The position numbers were made by a program, and so were the translations under genes. Positions 36,589 to 45,551 of a DNA stretch of 64,000 bases are shown here, piece by piece. The notes beneath the pieces were generated by a model. It was not told the DNA's origin and did no database searches. It saw only the letters and a program-made list of their open reading frames with translations. The stretch comes from Burkholderiales bacterium (GTDB lineage Bacteria > Pseudomonadota > Gammaproteobacteria > Burkholderiales > Burkholderiaceae_C), in NCBI GenBank assembly GCA_016219375.1, contig JACRNC010000016.1, positions 321,744-385,743 on the forward strand, read 5' to 3'. Positions within the stretch are counted from its first letter, which is position 1; each line of letters opens with the position of its first letter.

Positions 36589-37449
36589 TCAGGCGCGCCC
36601 GGCCAGCAGCCCCAGCCGGCGCTGCTGCCGTTGGCGGCAGGCCTGGCCGAAGGCCGCGAACAGGCGCAGCGACACCTGGTTGCTGGCGGCCAGCCATTCG
36701 GGGTGCCACTGCACGCCCAGCGTCATCGCGCCGGCAGACGGCAGGCTGAAGGCCTCGATCAGGCCGTCCGGCGCGGTGGCCTCCACGCGCAGGCCGGGGC
36801 CCAGGCTGCGCACGCCCTGCCCGTGCAGGCTGTTGACCTGGAACTCGCGCAGCCCCAGCACCTGCTCCAGCACGCCGCCCGGGTGCACCTGCACGCCGTG
36901 GGCCAGGGTGCCGTACTGCTGCTCCACCGGCAGCGACTCGTCCTCGCGGTGGTCACGCAGGCCCGGCACCTGGTGCACCGCCTGGTGCAGCGAGCCGCCC
37001 AGGGCCACGTTGAGCTCCTGTGCGCCGCGGCAGATGGCGAACACCGGCACGCCCTGCGCGATGGCGCGCGGGATCAGCGCCAGCGTCAGCGCATCGCGGT
37101 CCGGGTCCAGCGGCAGGCTGTCGTCCATCACGTCCTCGCCGAAGTGGCGCGGGTGGACGTTGGACGGCGAGCCGGTCAGCAGCAGGCCGTCGGCCAGGGA
37201 GACCAGCTCATCCAGTGCATCGGCCTCGGTGGCCGGCGTGAGCAGCGGCAGGCAGCCGGCCAGGCGCACGGCCTCGACGTATTTGCGGCCGACGGCGTGG
37301 AAGACATGCCCCTCCAGCAGCCGCTGGCAGGTGGGCAGCAACACGGACGGGCGGGGCAGGGGAGCGTCGGTGGCGGCGGATGCGGGGCCGGCAAGGCCGG
37401 CGGGCGTCTCTGCAGCAGAAGGGCGCAGGGCCTGAAGAGCGGCGGTCAT
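36589..37449 (-). CDS. Class I glutamine amidotransferase-like (PuuD-type)
   Basis: A 286-residue protein with the nucleophile Cys140 in FAICRGAQELNVALGG and the HPEW partner near the C-terminus. This is the gamma-glutamyl-GABA hydrolase (PuuD/peptidase C26) pattern. The ~30-residue N-terminal Ala/Pro extension may be untranslated if a later start is used. No other putrescine genes are adjacent, so the substrate is inferred from family only. Confidence 0.87.
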   Translation of the reverse strand: MTAALQALRPSAAETPAGLAGPASAATDAPLPRPSVLLPTCQRLLEGHVFHAVGRKYVEAVRLAGCLPLLTPATEADALDELVSLADGLLLTGSPSNVHPRHFGEDVMDDSLPLDPDRDALTLALIPRAIAQGVPVFAICRGAQELNVALGGSLHQAVHQVPGLRDHREDESLPVEQQYGTLAHGVQVHPGGVLEQVLGLREFQVNSLHGQGVRSLGPGLRVEATAPDGLIEAFSLPSAGAMTLGVQWHPEWLAASNQVSLRLFAAFGQACRQRQQRRLGLLAGRA

Positions 37450-37630
37450 GGCGGGCGGGCCCGCTGTCTGCCGCGCAACCCGGCCATCGGGCGGCCTGCG
37501 GCACGGGCCGTATGGCCGCTGTTACAAGCAAGCGACGTGCCGAAAAGCGGGCCGAAGAGCGCCGGCCCTCACGGCGCCCATGCCGGCTGCAGCGCGGGGA
37601 GCCCAAGCCGTGGCCGGGCCGCGTGGGGCT

Positions 37631-38674
37631 TCAGCCGCGCAGCCGCTGGATCGCCCGCGCGCATTCCGGCACCAGGGCCGGGCCGCGGTAGATCAGGCCG
37701 GTGTAGATCTGCACCAGGTCGGCCCCGGCGGCGATCTTGGCCTGGGCGTGGGCGCCGCTCATCACGCCGCCCACGCCGATGATCGGAAAGCCCGTACCCA
37801 GCGCGGCGCGCAGCTGGCGGATCACCGCATTGCTGGCCTCGAACACCGGCCGCCCGCTCAGGCCGCCGGCCTCGTCGGCATGCGGCATCCCGGCCACCGC
37901 GTCGCGGGCCAGCGTGGTGTTGGTGGCGATGACGCCTTCCACCGCGTTCTTGCGCAGCGTCGCGGCAATCACGCCCACCTGCTGCTCATCGAGGTCGGGC
38001 GCGATCTTCACGAACATCGGCACCTTGCGGCCGTTGCCCTGCTCCCACTGCCGGCGGCGCTCCTGCAGCGCGCCCAGCAGGGCGTCCAGCGCGGCGTCGC
38101 TCTGCAGGCTGCGCAGGTTCTGCGTGTTGGGCGAGGAGATGTTGACGGTGACGTAGTCCGCATGCGGCATCACGCCGTCCAGCGCCAGCAGGTAGTCATC
38201 CGTCGCGCGCTCGATGGGCGTGGCGGCGTTCTTGCCGATGTTCAGGCCCAGGATGCCGCCCTGTGAGCGGAAGCGCGCGCGCTTGACGTTGGCGATGAAG
38301 GACTCCAGCCCCTCGTTGTTGAAGCCCAGGCGGTTGATCAGCGCCTCGGCCTGCGGCAGGCGGAAGACGCGCGGCTTGGGGTTGCCCGGCTGTGGACGGG
38401 GCGTGACCGTGCCTACCTCGATGAAGCCGAAGCCCATCGCGGCCAGGCCGTCGATGCAGCGGCCGTTCTTGTCCAGGCCCGCGGCCAGGCCCACGCGGTT
38501 GGGGAAGCGCAGGCCGGCCAGCTCGATCGGGTCCTTGATGCGCGGCTGGGCCCACAGCGCCTGCAGCGGCGTGCCTTGCAGCCGGGCCAGGTTGGCCAGC
38601 GTCAGGTCGTGCGCCTGCTCGGCATCCATGCCGAAGAGAAACGGGCGGGCCAGGGCGTAGGGCAGCAGGGACAT
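37631..38674 (-). CDS. pyrD: Dihydroorotate dehydrogenase (quinone)
   Basis: A 347-residue class 2 dihydroorotate dehydrogenase starting [14 protein letters not shown], a short membrane-associating helix. It has [10 protein letters not shown], the NRLGFNNEG loop, NISSPNT with the catalytic Ser, and GVGGVMSG near the C-terminus for FMN. It transfers electrons from dihydroorotate to ubiquinone at the inner membrane in pyrimidine synthesis. An in-frame ATG 54 bases upstream would spoil the N-terminal helix. Confidence 0.96.
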   Translation of the reverse strand: MSLLPYALARPFLFGMDAEQAHDLTLANLARLQGTPLQALWAQPRIKDPIELAGLRFPNRVGLAAGLDKNGRCIDGLAAMGFGFIEVGTVTPRPQPGNPKPRVFRLPQAEALINRLGFNNEGLESFIANVKRARFRSQGGILGLNIGKNAATPIERATDDYLLALDGVMPHADYVTVNISSPNTQNLRSLQSDAALDALLGALQERRRQWEQGNGRKVPMFVKIAPDLDEQQVGVIAATLRKNAVEGVIATNTTLARDAVAGMPHADEAGGLSGRPVFEASNAVIRQLRAALGTGFPIIGVGGVMSGAHAQAKIAAGADLVQIYTGLIYRGPALVPECARAIQRLRG

Positions 38675-38985
38675 GGGCAGGACAGGGCGGGGATGGAGCG
38701 GGGCGGGATTGTCCCATCGCGCCTGCATCCGGGGCCGCCCGGGCTGCCGCCGGCCCAGGCCCGCAGCCTATCCAGCAGGCTTCGGTAAAGCCTGCCGACC
38801 TTCGGCCTGCTGCCGTGTCGAATCGGCGCGAAACGGCCCCTTGGGCCCCTTGGATTGCGCGGTTCGTCCCCAGTGATAGGGATGGGGCCCAGGGAACCTT
38901 CTGCCTACTCTGCGCGCTGTCCGGCCCGGCCGTGATGGCCCGGTCGCCTGACCCATCCAACGCTCAATCAAACCCGGGAGTCCCC
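38675..38985. other. Intergenic region between pyrD and a PEP-CTERM gene
   Basis: This 311-base divergent region has no coding signal. It holds a hairpin (GCAGGCTT at 38775-38782 with AAGCCTGC at 38788-38795) and a G/C-clamped motif CCCCAGTGATAGGGATGGGG at 38868-38887. A resembling motif is found near the other PEP-CTERM gene. No clear sigma-70 or sigma-54 promoter could be assigned. Confidence 0.4.
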
Positions 38986-39774
38986 ATGCAAGCTGTTCAA
39001 GCTGTCTTCCTGCGGCCGCTGGCCGCCGCCGTGCTGGCCACCGTGGCCGGCGTCGCGCAAGCTGCGCTGACCACCGTATCCACCGGCAATGTCGATATCC
39101 AGTACGACCCGGACACCTTCGTCTTCAATCGCGATTCGGGCTTCGGCAGCGAGTCCATCGACCCGGCATCGGTGCCGCTGAGCTTTTCCGGCAACAGCGT
39201 GACGCTGGATTTCGGCGGTGCGCTGTCGGTCTTCGGCTCGGGCTACGGCTTCAGCTCGTCGTCGGCTTTCGGCGACTACTTGGCCAACTTCAACTTCGCC
39301 GCGCAGGCCGGCTATGTGATCACCGGCTACACGGTGCGCTACACGGGCAGCTACAGCATCGAGACGCCGGGCGACGTGAGCCTGGGCGGCACCGGCATCT
39401 CGCTGTCGGAGTCCACCGGGGCGGGCAACTTCGACGTGACGTCGGCGATCGCCGCGCCCTACCTGGCCGGCACCCTCAATGCCAACGGCTACGTCACGAC
39501 GGTGGAGGTCCTGGATCACTACGAGCAGGTTCTCGACCACTACGAGCAGGTGCTGGACTACTGCGACGACAACGGCTGCTACTACCGCGACGAGCCGGTC
39601 TACATCGACGTGCCGGTCTATCGCTACGAGACCGACCTGGGCGAGGCCACGCTGAACCTGCAGACCATCACCGTGACGGCCAACGTGGCCGCCGTGCCGG
39701 AGCCGCAGACCTATGCGCTGCTGCTGGCCGGGCTGGGCGTGATGGGGCTGATCGCCCGCCGCCAGCGCCGCTGA
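38986..39774 (+). CDS. PEP-CTERM sorting-domain protein
   Basis: A 262-residue exported protein. It has a signal peptide (hydrophobic core FLRPLAAAVLATVAGVAQA, residues ~8-27). The body is rich in Gly, Ser, Phe and Tyr, and the C-terminal sorting signal is VPEPQTYALLLAGLGVMGL plus a basic RRQRR end. Residues 175-192 contain the tandem heptad VLDHYEQ twice plus a partial copy. Proteins of this class are cut and anchored by an exosortase, usually with an exopolysaccharide system; none is encoded in this window. No catalytic motif is visible. Confidence 0.9.
   Translation: MQAVQAVFLRPLAAAVLATVAGVAQAALTTVSTGNVDIQYDPDTFVFNRDSGFGSESIDPASVPLSFSGNSVTLDFGGALSVFGSGYGFSSSSAFGDYLANFNFAAQAGYVITGYTVRYTGSYSIETPGDVSLGGTGISLSESTGAGNFDVTSAIAAPYLAGTLNANGYVTTVEVLDHYEQVLDHYEQVLDYCDDNGCYYRDEPVYIDVPVYRYETDLGEATLNLQTITVTANVAAVPEPQTYALLLAGLGVMGLIARRQRR
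39508..39561 (+). repeat. In-frame 21-bp tandem repeat
   Basis: Two copies of a 21-base unit encoding VLDHYEQ (39508-39528 and 39529-39549) plus a partial third (VLDY). The synonymous codons differ between copies, so the repeat is not a very recent duplication. It lies inside the PEP-CTERM gene. Confidence 0.85.
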
Positions 39775-39796
39775 TCGGGCTGCACGGCATCCAGGG

Positions 39797-39824
39797 GAGG
39801 GCGCTTCGGCGCCCTCTTTCTTTT
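39797..39824 (+). terminator. Rho-independent terminator with UUCG loop
   Basis: GAGGGCGC (39797-39804) and GCGCCCTC (39809-39816) pair perfectly around a TTCG tetraloop, then TTTCTTTT. It ends the PEP-CTERM gene. Confidence 0.92.
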
Positions 39825-39880
39825 GCGCAGCCGGGCGGGCGCCAGACGCAGGCCTGTCAGCCCGGCGTCAGTTGATTGCC

Positions 39881-39908
39881 TTTGCAATTACTGCATAGGC
39901 AGTAATAT
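39881..39908 (+). promoter_or_regulatory. MarR operator and promoter of the efflux operon
   Basis: A perfect 8-4-8 palindrome, ATTACTGC-ATAG-GCAGTAAT (39887-39906), overlaps a -10 element TAATAT (39903-39908). A -35-like TTTGCA (39881-39886) is 16 bases away. The MarR start codon is only 9 bases after the -10, so the transcript is probably leaderless. A MarR dimer on the palindrome would block RNA polymerase directly. Confidence 0.7.
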
Positions 39909-39916
39909 CCCGGCCC

Positions 39917-40417
39917 ATGCCTGAATCCGGACACTTCTACGACGGCGCGGCCTATGACCCGCGCGGCAGCGTCGGCCTGCTGCTGCGCCGCGTCTCCGGG
40001 TCCATCTCGCGGGTGGTCAATGCGCGCATGGAGCAGCACGGGCTGACGCAGGCGCAGTGGGGCCCGCTGTACCTGCTGCAGCGCTGCCAGTGCCACACGG
40101 CCGCGGAGGTGGCACGCGAGATCGGGCTGGACACCGGCACCGTCACACGCACGCTCGACCGGCTGGAGGACAAGGGCTTCCTGCGCCGGGAGCGCTCCAC
40201 CGACGACCGCCGGGTGGTCAACCTGGTGCTCACGCCCGAGGGCGAACGCGCCATCGCGCCGGTGCCCCACGTGATCGCCGAGGTGCTCAACGCACATCTC
40301 GCCGGCTTCACCCGGGCAGAACACGACCAACTGGCCGCGCTGCTGACCCGCATGCTGGCCAACGGCGAACAACTGCATGCCTGTCGTCGCTCGCACGGTG
40401 CGGGCCCTTCCGACTGA
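39917..40417 (+). CDS. MarR-family transcriptional regulator
   Basis: A 166-residue winged-helix protein. The DNA-binding part runs HTAAEVAREIGLDTGTVTRTLDRLE, then the wing GFLRRERSTDDRRVVNL. It is the first gene of a row with an outer-membrane factor, a membrane-fusion protein and a DHA2 pump. By analogy with EmrR it would repress the row and be released by a hydrophobic drug or phenolic ligand. No ribosome site precedes the ATG, in keeping with a leaderless mRNA. Confidence 0.93.
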   Translation: MPESGHFYDGAAYDPRGSVGLLLRRVSGSISRVVNARMEQHGLTQAQWGPLYLLQRCQCHTAAEVAREIGLDTGTVTRTLDRLEDKGFLRRERSTDDRRVVNLVLTPEGERAIAPVPHVIAEVLNAHLAGFTRAEHDQLAALLTRMLANGEQLHACRRSHGAGPSD

Positions 40418-40426
40418 TCCCCACTG

Positions 40427-42160
40427 ATGACGCCTCTCATGACGCCTGCTGTCCAACAGCCTTTTGCGCGCTCCCCGCGGACTGCCGGGGCGGCCGTGGC
40501 CACCGCGCTTGCTTCCGCGCGCTCATCGGTCCTGCCGGCCGCGGCCGTGCTGGTGCTCGCCCTGGCCGGCTGCGCCCAGACCGGCGGCATCGCACCCCAG
40601 GCCAGCCTGCGCACGGCGCAGTCGCTGGGGGCGCACGAGACGACAGGCCCCGCTGCCGCAGTGGCGCCCACGGCCGCCACGTCGAATGCTGACGCCACCG
40701 CCAGCCATGCCTCGATCTGGCCCCGTGACGCCTGGTGGGCTGCCTACGGCGACGCCCAGCTCTCCGGCCTGATCGAGCAGGCACTGCGCGACAACCCCAC
40801 CATGCGCGCGGCCACCGCCCGCCTGGACCAGGCCATCGCCGCCGCCCAGGCCGCCGGGGCCGACCTGCTGCCGCAGGCGCAACTGGCCGCGCAGAGCACG
40901 CGTGAGCGCCTGTCGGAGCACTACCTCTATCCGTCGCAGCTGGCCGGCGAATGGGTCAGCGACAACGTGCTGCGCCTGGGCGCGGGCTGGGACCTGGACC
41001 TCTTCGGCCGCAAGCGTGCCGCGCTGGACGCTGCCGTGGGCGCCCAGCGCGCCAGCGAGGCCGACCGCGCCGCGGCGCGCTGGATGCTGTCCACCCAGGT
41101 GGCGCGCAGCTACTTCCAGCTGGCACGTGCGGTAGCGCTGCGCGAGGTGGCCGCCGCCGCCCGCGAGCAGCGAGAGCAGATCCGCAGCCTGGTGGCCGAC
41201 CGCGTGCGCGCCGGCCTGGATACCAACGTAGAGCTGCGCCAGGCCGAAGGCGCCGTGCCGCAGAGCCGCCAGTCGCTGGAGCAGCTGGACGAGCAGATCA
41301 CGCTGGCCCGCCACCAGCTCGCCTATCTGGCCGGCGCCGCGCCCGACAGCCTGGACAGCCTGACGCCGCGCCTGACCACGCTGCCGCCGCAGGCGCTGCC
41401 CGCGGTGATCCCGGCCGAGCTGGTCGGCCGCCGGCCCGACATCGTGGGCGCGCGCTGGCGCGTGGAGGCCGCTTACGGCGGCGTGGACGTGGCCCGCGCC
41501 GCCTTCTATCCCAACATCAACCTGGCGGCCTTCGTCGGGCTGCACAGCCTGGGCCTGGACAACTGGCTCAAGGCCGGCAGCCGCGAGATCGGCATCACGC
41601 CCGCGCTGACGCTGCCGGTGTTCGAGGGCGGACGGCTGCGCGCCAACCTGCGCGCCCGTGCGGCCGAGGCCGATGCGGCGGTGGAGACCTACAACCTCAC
41701 GCTGGCCGGCGCCGTGCGCGAGGTGGCCGATGCGCTGGCCTCTGCACGCTCCATCGAGCGCCAGGCCGAGCTCCAGGCCGCCGCCCAGGCCGCAGCCGAG
41801 AGCGCCTACGACCTGGCCCTGACGCGCTACCGCGCCGGCCTGGGCACCTACCTGACCGTGCTGAGCGCCGAAGGCAACCTGCTGGCCGAGCGCCGCCAGG
41901 CGGCCGAGCTCAAGGCCCGCGCGCTGGACGCCCAGGTGGCGTTGGTGCGGGCGCTGGGCGGTGGCTATGCCGGCACGCTGCCGCCGCCGCGCGAGGCTGC
42001 CCGCAACGATACGCTGCCGGCCGCTGGTCCTTCTGCGGCCGTCCCGGCGGCCACGGTAGCCTATGCGGCAGCCGCAGCAGCCGGCGCGGCAACGGACACC
42101 GCAGCGGCATCGACCCGCGACAGGGCCGGCGCCGGGTCGCTGCGCACCGCCGTGCGCTGA
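40427..42160 (+). CDS. NodT-family outer-membrane efflux lipoprotein
   Basis: A 577-residue TolC-like protein with a lipobox LAGC (Cys49). Two outer-membrane efflux repeats follow, recognisable from AAYGDAQLSGLIEQAL, QVARSYFQLAR, GRRPDIVGARWRVEAAYGGV and a second copy of the helical pattern. A low-complexity Ala tail follows. It forms the outer-membrane channel for the EmrA/EmrB-type proteins downstream. Start codons at 40427 and 40439 are both possible. Confidence 0.93.
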   Translation: MTPLMTPAVQQPFARSPRTAGAAVATALASARSSVLPAAAVLVLALAGCAQTGGIAPQASLRTAQSLGAHETTGPAAAVAPTAATSNADATASHASIWPRDAWWAAYGDAQLSGLIEQALRDNPTMRAATARLDQAIAAAQAAGADLLPQAQLAAQSTRERLSEHYLYPSQLAGEWVSDNVLRLGAGWDLDLFGRKRAALDAAVGAQRASEADRAAARWMLSTQVARSYFQLARAVALREVAAAAREQREQIRSLVADRVRAGLDTNVELRQAEGAVPQSRQSLEQLDEQITLARHQLAYLAGAAPDSLDSLTPRLTTLPPQALPAVIPAELVGRRPDIVGARWRVEAAYGGVDVARAAFYPNINLAAFVGLHSLGLDNWLKAGSREIGITPALTLPVFEGGRLRANLRARAAEADAAVETYNLTLAGAVREVADALASARSIERQAELQAAAQAAAESAYDLALTRYRAGLGTYLTVLSAEGNLLAERRQAAELKARALDAQVALVRALGGGYAGTLPPPREAARNDTLPAAGPSAAVPAATVAYAAAAAAGAATDTAAASTRDRAGAGSLRTAVR

Positions 42161-42284
42161 CCAGCATCCCGCCGGCTGCAGGGGGCGCCCGGTGCAGCCC
42201 GCGCCACCCGCCCTCGCCATCCGGCCGGCCCGACCACCGACCCATCACGATCTCCGGGGCCCATGGCCCCCAGCCATCGCCGCC

Positions 42285-43604
42285 ATGACCACCACCACCT
42301 CCAACGCCCGCAATCCCAAACGCAAGACCGCCCTGCTGGCCATCACTGGCGTGGCGGCGGCCGGCCTGCTCGGCTGGGGCCTGTACTGGGGCCTGCACGG
42401 CCGCTACTACGTCAGCACCGACAACGCCTACGTGGCCGGCAACGTCGTGCAGGTCACGCCGCAGGTGCCCGGCACCGTGGTCGGCATCCAGGTGGAGGAC
42501 ACCGACTTCGTCAAGGCCGGCCAGCCCCTGGTGCGCCTGGACCCGGCCGATGCCCGCGTCGCGCTGGAGCAGGCCCAGGCCCAACTGGCGCAGACGGTGC
42601 GCGAGGTGCGCACGCTGTTCGTCAACGACGCCACCTATGCCGCCAACGTGCGTCTGCGCGAGGCCGACGTGCGCCGCGCCGGCACCGAGGTGGCCCGCTG
42701 GCAGGACGACCTGGCCCGCCGCCAGGGCCTGACCGCCAAGGGCGCCGTATCCAAGGAGGAGCTGGAGCACGTGCAGTCGGCGCTGTCCAACGCCCAGGCC
42801 GCCCAGGCCTCGGCCGAGGCCGCCCTGGCCGCCGCCCGCGAGCAGCTGGCCGCCAACCGCGCGCTGATCGACCGCACCACGGTGGAGACGCATCCCAACG
42901 TGCAGCGTGCCGCCGCCCGGCTGCGCGAGGCGCACCTGGCCTACACCCGCGCCAGCCTGCCGGCGCCGGTCAGCGGCTACATCGCCAAGCGCGCGGCCCA
43001 GGTCGGCCAGCGGGTGGCTGCCGGCACGCCGCTGATGTCCATCGTGCCGCTGGACCAGGTGTGGATCGATGCCAACTTCAAGGAAGTGCAGCTGGCCGAC
43101 ATGCGCATCGGCCAGCCGGTCAAGGTGCAGGCCGACATCTACGGCAGCAAGGTGGAGTACGACGGCCGCGTGGTCGGCGTGGGTGCCGGCACCGGCTCGG
43201 CCTTTGCGCTGCTGCCGGCGCAGAACGCCACCGGCAACTGGATCAAGGTGGTGCAGCGCGTGCCGGTGCGCGTGGTGCTGGATGCCCGCCAGCTGGCCGA
43301 GCACCCGCTGCGCGTCGGCATGTCGGCCGAGGTGACGGTGGACGTGCATGACCGCTCGGGCAAGGTGCTGGCCGACGTGCCGCGCAGCACGCCGGTGGCC
43401 CGCACCGAGGTCTTCGCCACCACGGACGCCGAGGCCGACCGCCTGGTGCGCGACATCATCGCCCGCAACGCCGGTGGTGCTGCCACCACCGCGCGCGGAC
43501 AGGACAAGGCCGCGGCCGGCACGCCGGCAGCGCCGGGCGTGGCCGCAGCCACCGGCCAGCATCTGGCCCACGCCGGTGCCCAGGCCGTGGCGGCGCGCCA
43601 CTGA
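42285..43604 (+). CDS. emrA: HlyD/EmrA-family membrane-fusion protein
   Basis: A 439-residue periplasmic adaptor. It has a short cytoplasmic start, one membrane helix (ALLAITGVAAAGLLGWGLYW) and YYVSTDNAYVAGNVVQVTPQ, the usual EmrA lipoyl start. A coiled-coil hairpin (about residues 95-195), SLPAPVSGYIAKRAAQVGQR and a beta-barrel region follow. It links the DHA2 pump to the outer-membrane factor. It lies 124 bases after nodT; no separate promoter was seen. Confidence 0.94.
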   Translation: MTTTTSNARNPKRKTALLAITGVAAAGLLGWGLYWGLHGRYYVSTDNAYVAGNVVQVTPQVPGTVVGIQVEDTDFVKAGQPLVRLDPADARVALEQAQAQLAQTVREVRTLFVNDATYAANVRLREADVRRAGTEVARWQDDLARRQGLTAKGAVSKEELEHVQSALSNAQAAQASAEAALAAAREQLAANRALIDRTTVETHPNVQRAAARLREAHLAYTRASLPAPVSGYIAKRAAQVGQRVAAGTPLMSIVPLDQVWIDANFKEVQLADMRIGQPVKVQADIYGSKVEYDGRVVGVGAGTGSAFALLPAQNATGNWIKVVQRVPVRVVLDARQLAEHPLRVGMSAEVTVDVHDRSGKVLADVPRSTPVARTEVFATTDAEADRLVRDIIARNAGGAATTARGQDKAAAGTPAAPGVAAATGQHLAHAGAQAVAARH

Positions 43605-43732
43605 TCCATCCAGCCCTGCGCGCCATGAGCCCCGCCCGCCGTCAGTCCGCCTGCCGTGAGTTCGCGCGCCTCGCCGCCCGCGTGCAACGGCGGCCGACGA
43701 GCCTTTGCGCTTTCTGAAAGAGCCGCCCCCAC

Positions 43733-45292
43733 ATGGCCGCCCCCGCCCACGTTACCCATCCGCCGCTCGTCGGCGCCCAGCGCGTGCTCGGCACGCTGGC
43801 GCTGTCGGCCGCCACGTTCATGAACGTGCTGGACACGTCGATCGCCAACGTGTCCATCCCGGCCATCTCGGGCGACCTGGGCGTCAGCCCCACCCAGGGC
43901 ACCTGGGTCATCACCAGCTTCGGAGTGGCCAACGCCATCTCGGTGCCGCTGACCGGCTGGCTGGCGCAGCGCTTCGGCACGGTCAAGCTGTTCATCGCCA
44001 GCGTGGTGCTCTTCGTCATCTCGTCGTGGCTGTGCGGCCTGGCGCCCAGCATCGAGATGCTGATCGCCTTCCGTGTGCTGCAGGGCCTGGTGGCCGGGCC
44101 AATGATCCCGCTGTCGCAGACGCTGCTGCTGGGCAGCTACAAGCGCGAGCAGGCCGGGCTGGCGATGGCCATGTGGTCCATCACCACACTGGTCGCCCCG
44201 GTGGTGGGGCCGCTCTTGGGCGGCTGGATCACCGACAACATCGCCTGGCCCTGGATCTTCTACATCAACGTGCCGGTGGGCCTGCTGGCGGCGGTCGTCA
44301 CCTGGAGCATCTACCGCGAGCGCGACAACCCCGGCCGCCCCATCCCCATCGACAAGGTGGGACTGGCGCTGCTGGTGATCTGGGTGGGCGCGCTGCAGAT
44401 CGCGCTGGACAAGGGCAAGGAGCTGGACTGGTTCGGCTCGCCGCTCATCGTCGGGCTGTTCGTCGTCGCGGTGATCGGTTTTGCGCTCTTCCTGGCCTGG
44501 GAGCTGACGGAGGAGCACCCCATCGTGGACCTGAGCCTCTTCAAGCGGCGCAACTACTGGGTCAGCACGCTGACCGTGTCGGTGGCCTACGGTCTCTTCT
44601 TCGGCAACGTGGTGCTGCTGCCCATGTGGCTGCAGCAGTACCAGGGCTACACCGCCACCGCCGCCGGCATGGCGCTGGCGCCGGTGGGCATCTTTGCCAT
44701 CCTGCTGTCGCCCTTCGTCGGCGCCAAGGTGCAGAAGGTGGACCCGCGCTGGTTCTCCACCATCGCGCTGTCCACCTTCGCGCTGGTGCTGTGGATGCGC
44801 TCGCACTTCAACACCCAGGCCGATCAGCTCACCATCATGATCCCCACGCTGGTCCAGGGCGTGGCCATGGCCTTCTTCTTCATCCCGCTGATCACTATTG
44901 CGCTCTCGGGCATCGAGCCGCAGCGCATCCCGGCGGCATCCGGGCTGAACAACTTCGCGCGCATCACGGCCGGGGCCTTCGGCACGTCGATCTTCACCAC
45001 GCTGTGGGACGACCGCGCGGCCATGCACCACGCCCACCTGACCGAGCACTTCACCCAGGCCGACCCGGCCTTCCAGCAGACCATGGGCCAGCTGGCGCAA
45101 AGCGGCCTGTCGCCCCAGCAGGCCGCGGGCATGGTCAACCGCCTGGTGGACCAGCAGGCCGCCATGCTCAGCGCCAACGACCTCTTCCTGGCCTCGGCCG
45201 TGCTGTTCCTGGCCATGATCGGCCTGATCTGGCTGGCCCGCCCGGTGCGCAGCACCGGCGCCGGCGCCGACGCCGCGGCTGGCGCGCATTGA
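43733..45292 (+). CDS. emrB: DHA2-family MFS drug transporter, EmrB-type
   Basis: A 519-residue permease with 14 predicted membrane segments. It shows ANVSIPAISGDLGVSPTQGT (motif D1 region), GWLAQRFGTVKLF (motif A) and the antiporter motif C-like LVAPVVGPLLGGWI. It is a proton-driven exporter of hydrophobic compounds, forming the tripartite pump with the two preceding genes. Its stop codon lies within a short tandem repeat. Confidence 0.95.
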   Translation: MAAPAHVTHPPLVGAQRVLGTLALSAATFMNVLDTSIANVSIPAISGDLGVSPTQGTWVITSFGVANAISVPLTGWLAQRFGTVKLFIASVVLFVISSWLCGLAPSIEMLIAFRVLQGLVAGPMIPLSQTLLLGSYKREQAGLAMAMWSITTLVAPVVGPLLGGWITDNIAWPWIFYINVPVGLLAAVVTWSIYRERDNPGRPIPIDKVGLALLVIWVGALQIALDKGKELDWFGSPLIVGLFVVAVIGFALFLAWELTEEHPIVDLSLFKRRNYWVSTLTVSVAYGLFFGNVVLLPMWLQQYQGYTATAAGMALAPVGIFAILLSPFVGAKVQKVDPRWFSTIALSTFALVLWMRSHFNTQADQLTIMIPTLVQGVAMAFFFIPLITIALSGIEPQRIPAASGLNNFARITAGAFGTSIFTTLWDDRAAMHHAHLTEHFTQADPAFQQTMGQLAQSGLSPQQAAGMVNRLVDQQAAMLSANDLFLASAVLFLAMIGLIWLARPVRSTGAGADAAAGAH

Positions 45293-45329
45293 GCCCATTG
45301 AGCTCCCGTTGAGCTCCCGTTGAGCTCCG
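45289..45329 (+). repeat. Short tandem repeat at the emrB stop
   Basis: Three copies of TTGAGCTCCCG (45298-45329, the last missing one C), preceded by a diverged TTGAGCCCA copy (45289-45297). The first unit contains the emrB stop codon. The repeat therefore lies at the 3' end of the efflux operon transcript. Confidence 0.8.
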
Positions 45330-45551
45330 TCACCCAGCCGCATCGCGCAGCCGTATCACACAGCTGAGCAGCTCCGGCTGCCCGCCGGTTAAGTGGGCGG
45401 TTCACGACGCCGGCCCGTACCGCACGCCGTCCGTCACGCCCGCCGCGGGGCAGGGCGGCGCGGCGGCAGGGCAGGCCGGGATAATCCCCCGCATGCCCTG
45501 GGCGCCGGCCACCCTCGTGGCCACTTGCGGCCCGCACGCGGCTCCATCCCC

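Noticed and set aside
38840..38870. A sigma-54 promoter (GG-N10-GC type) before the PEP-CTERM gene
   Set aside because: TGGGCC...TTGC has GG and GC one base too far apart for the -24/-12 spacing.
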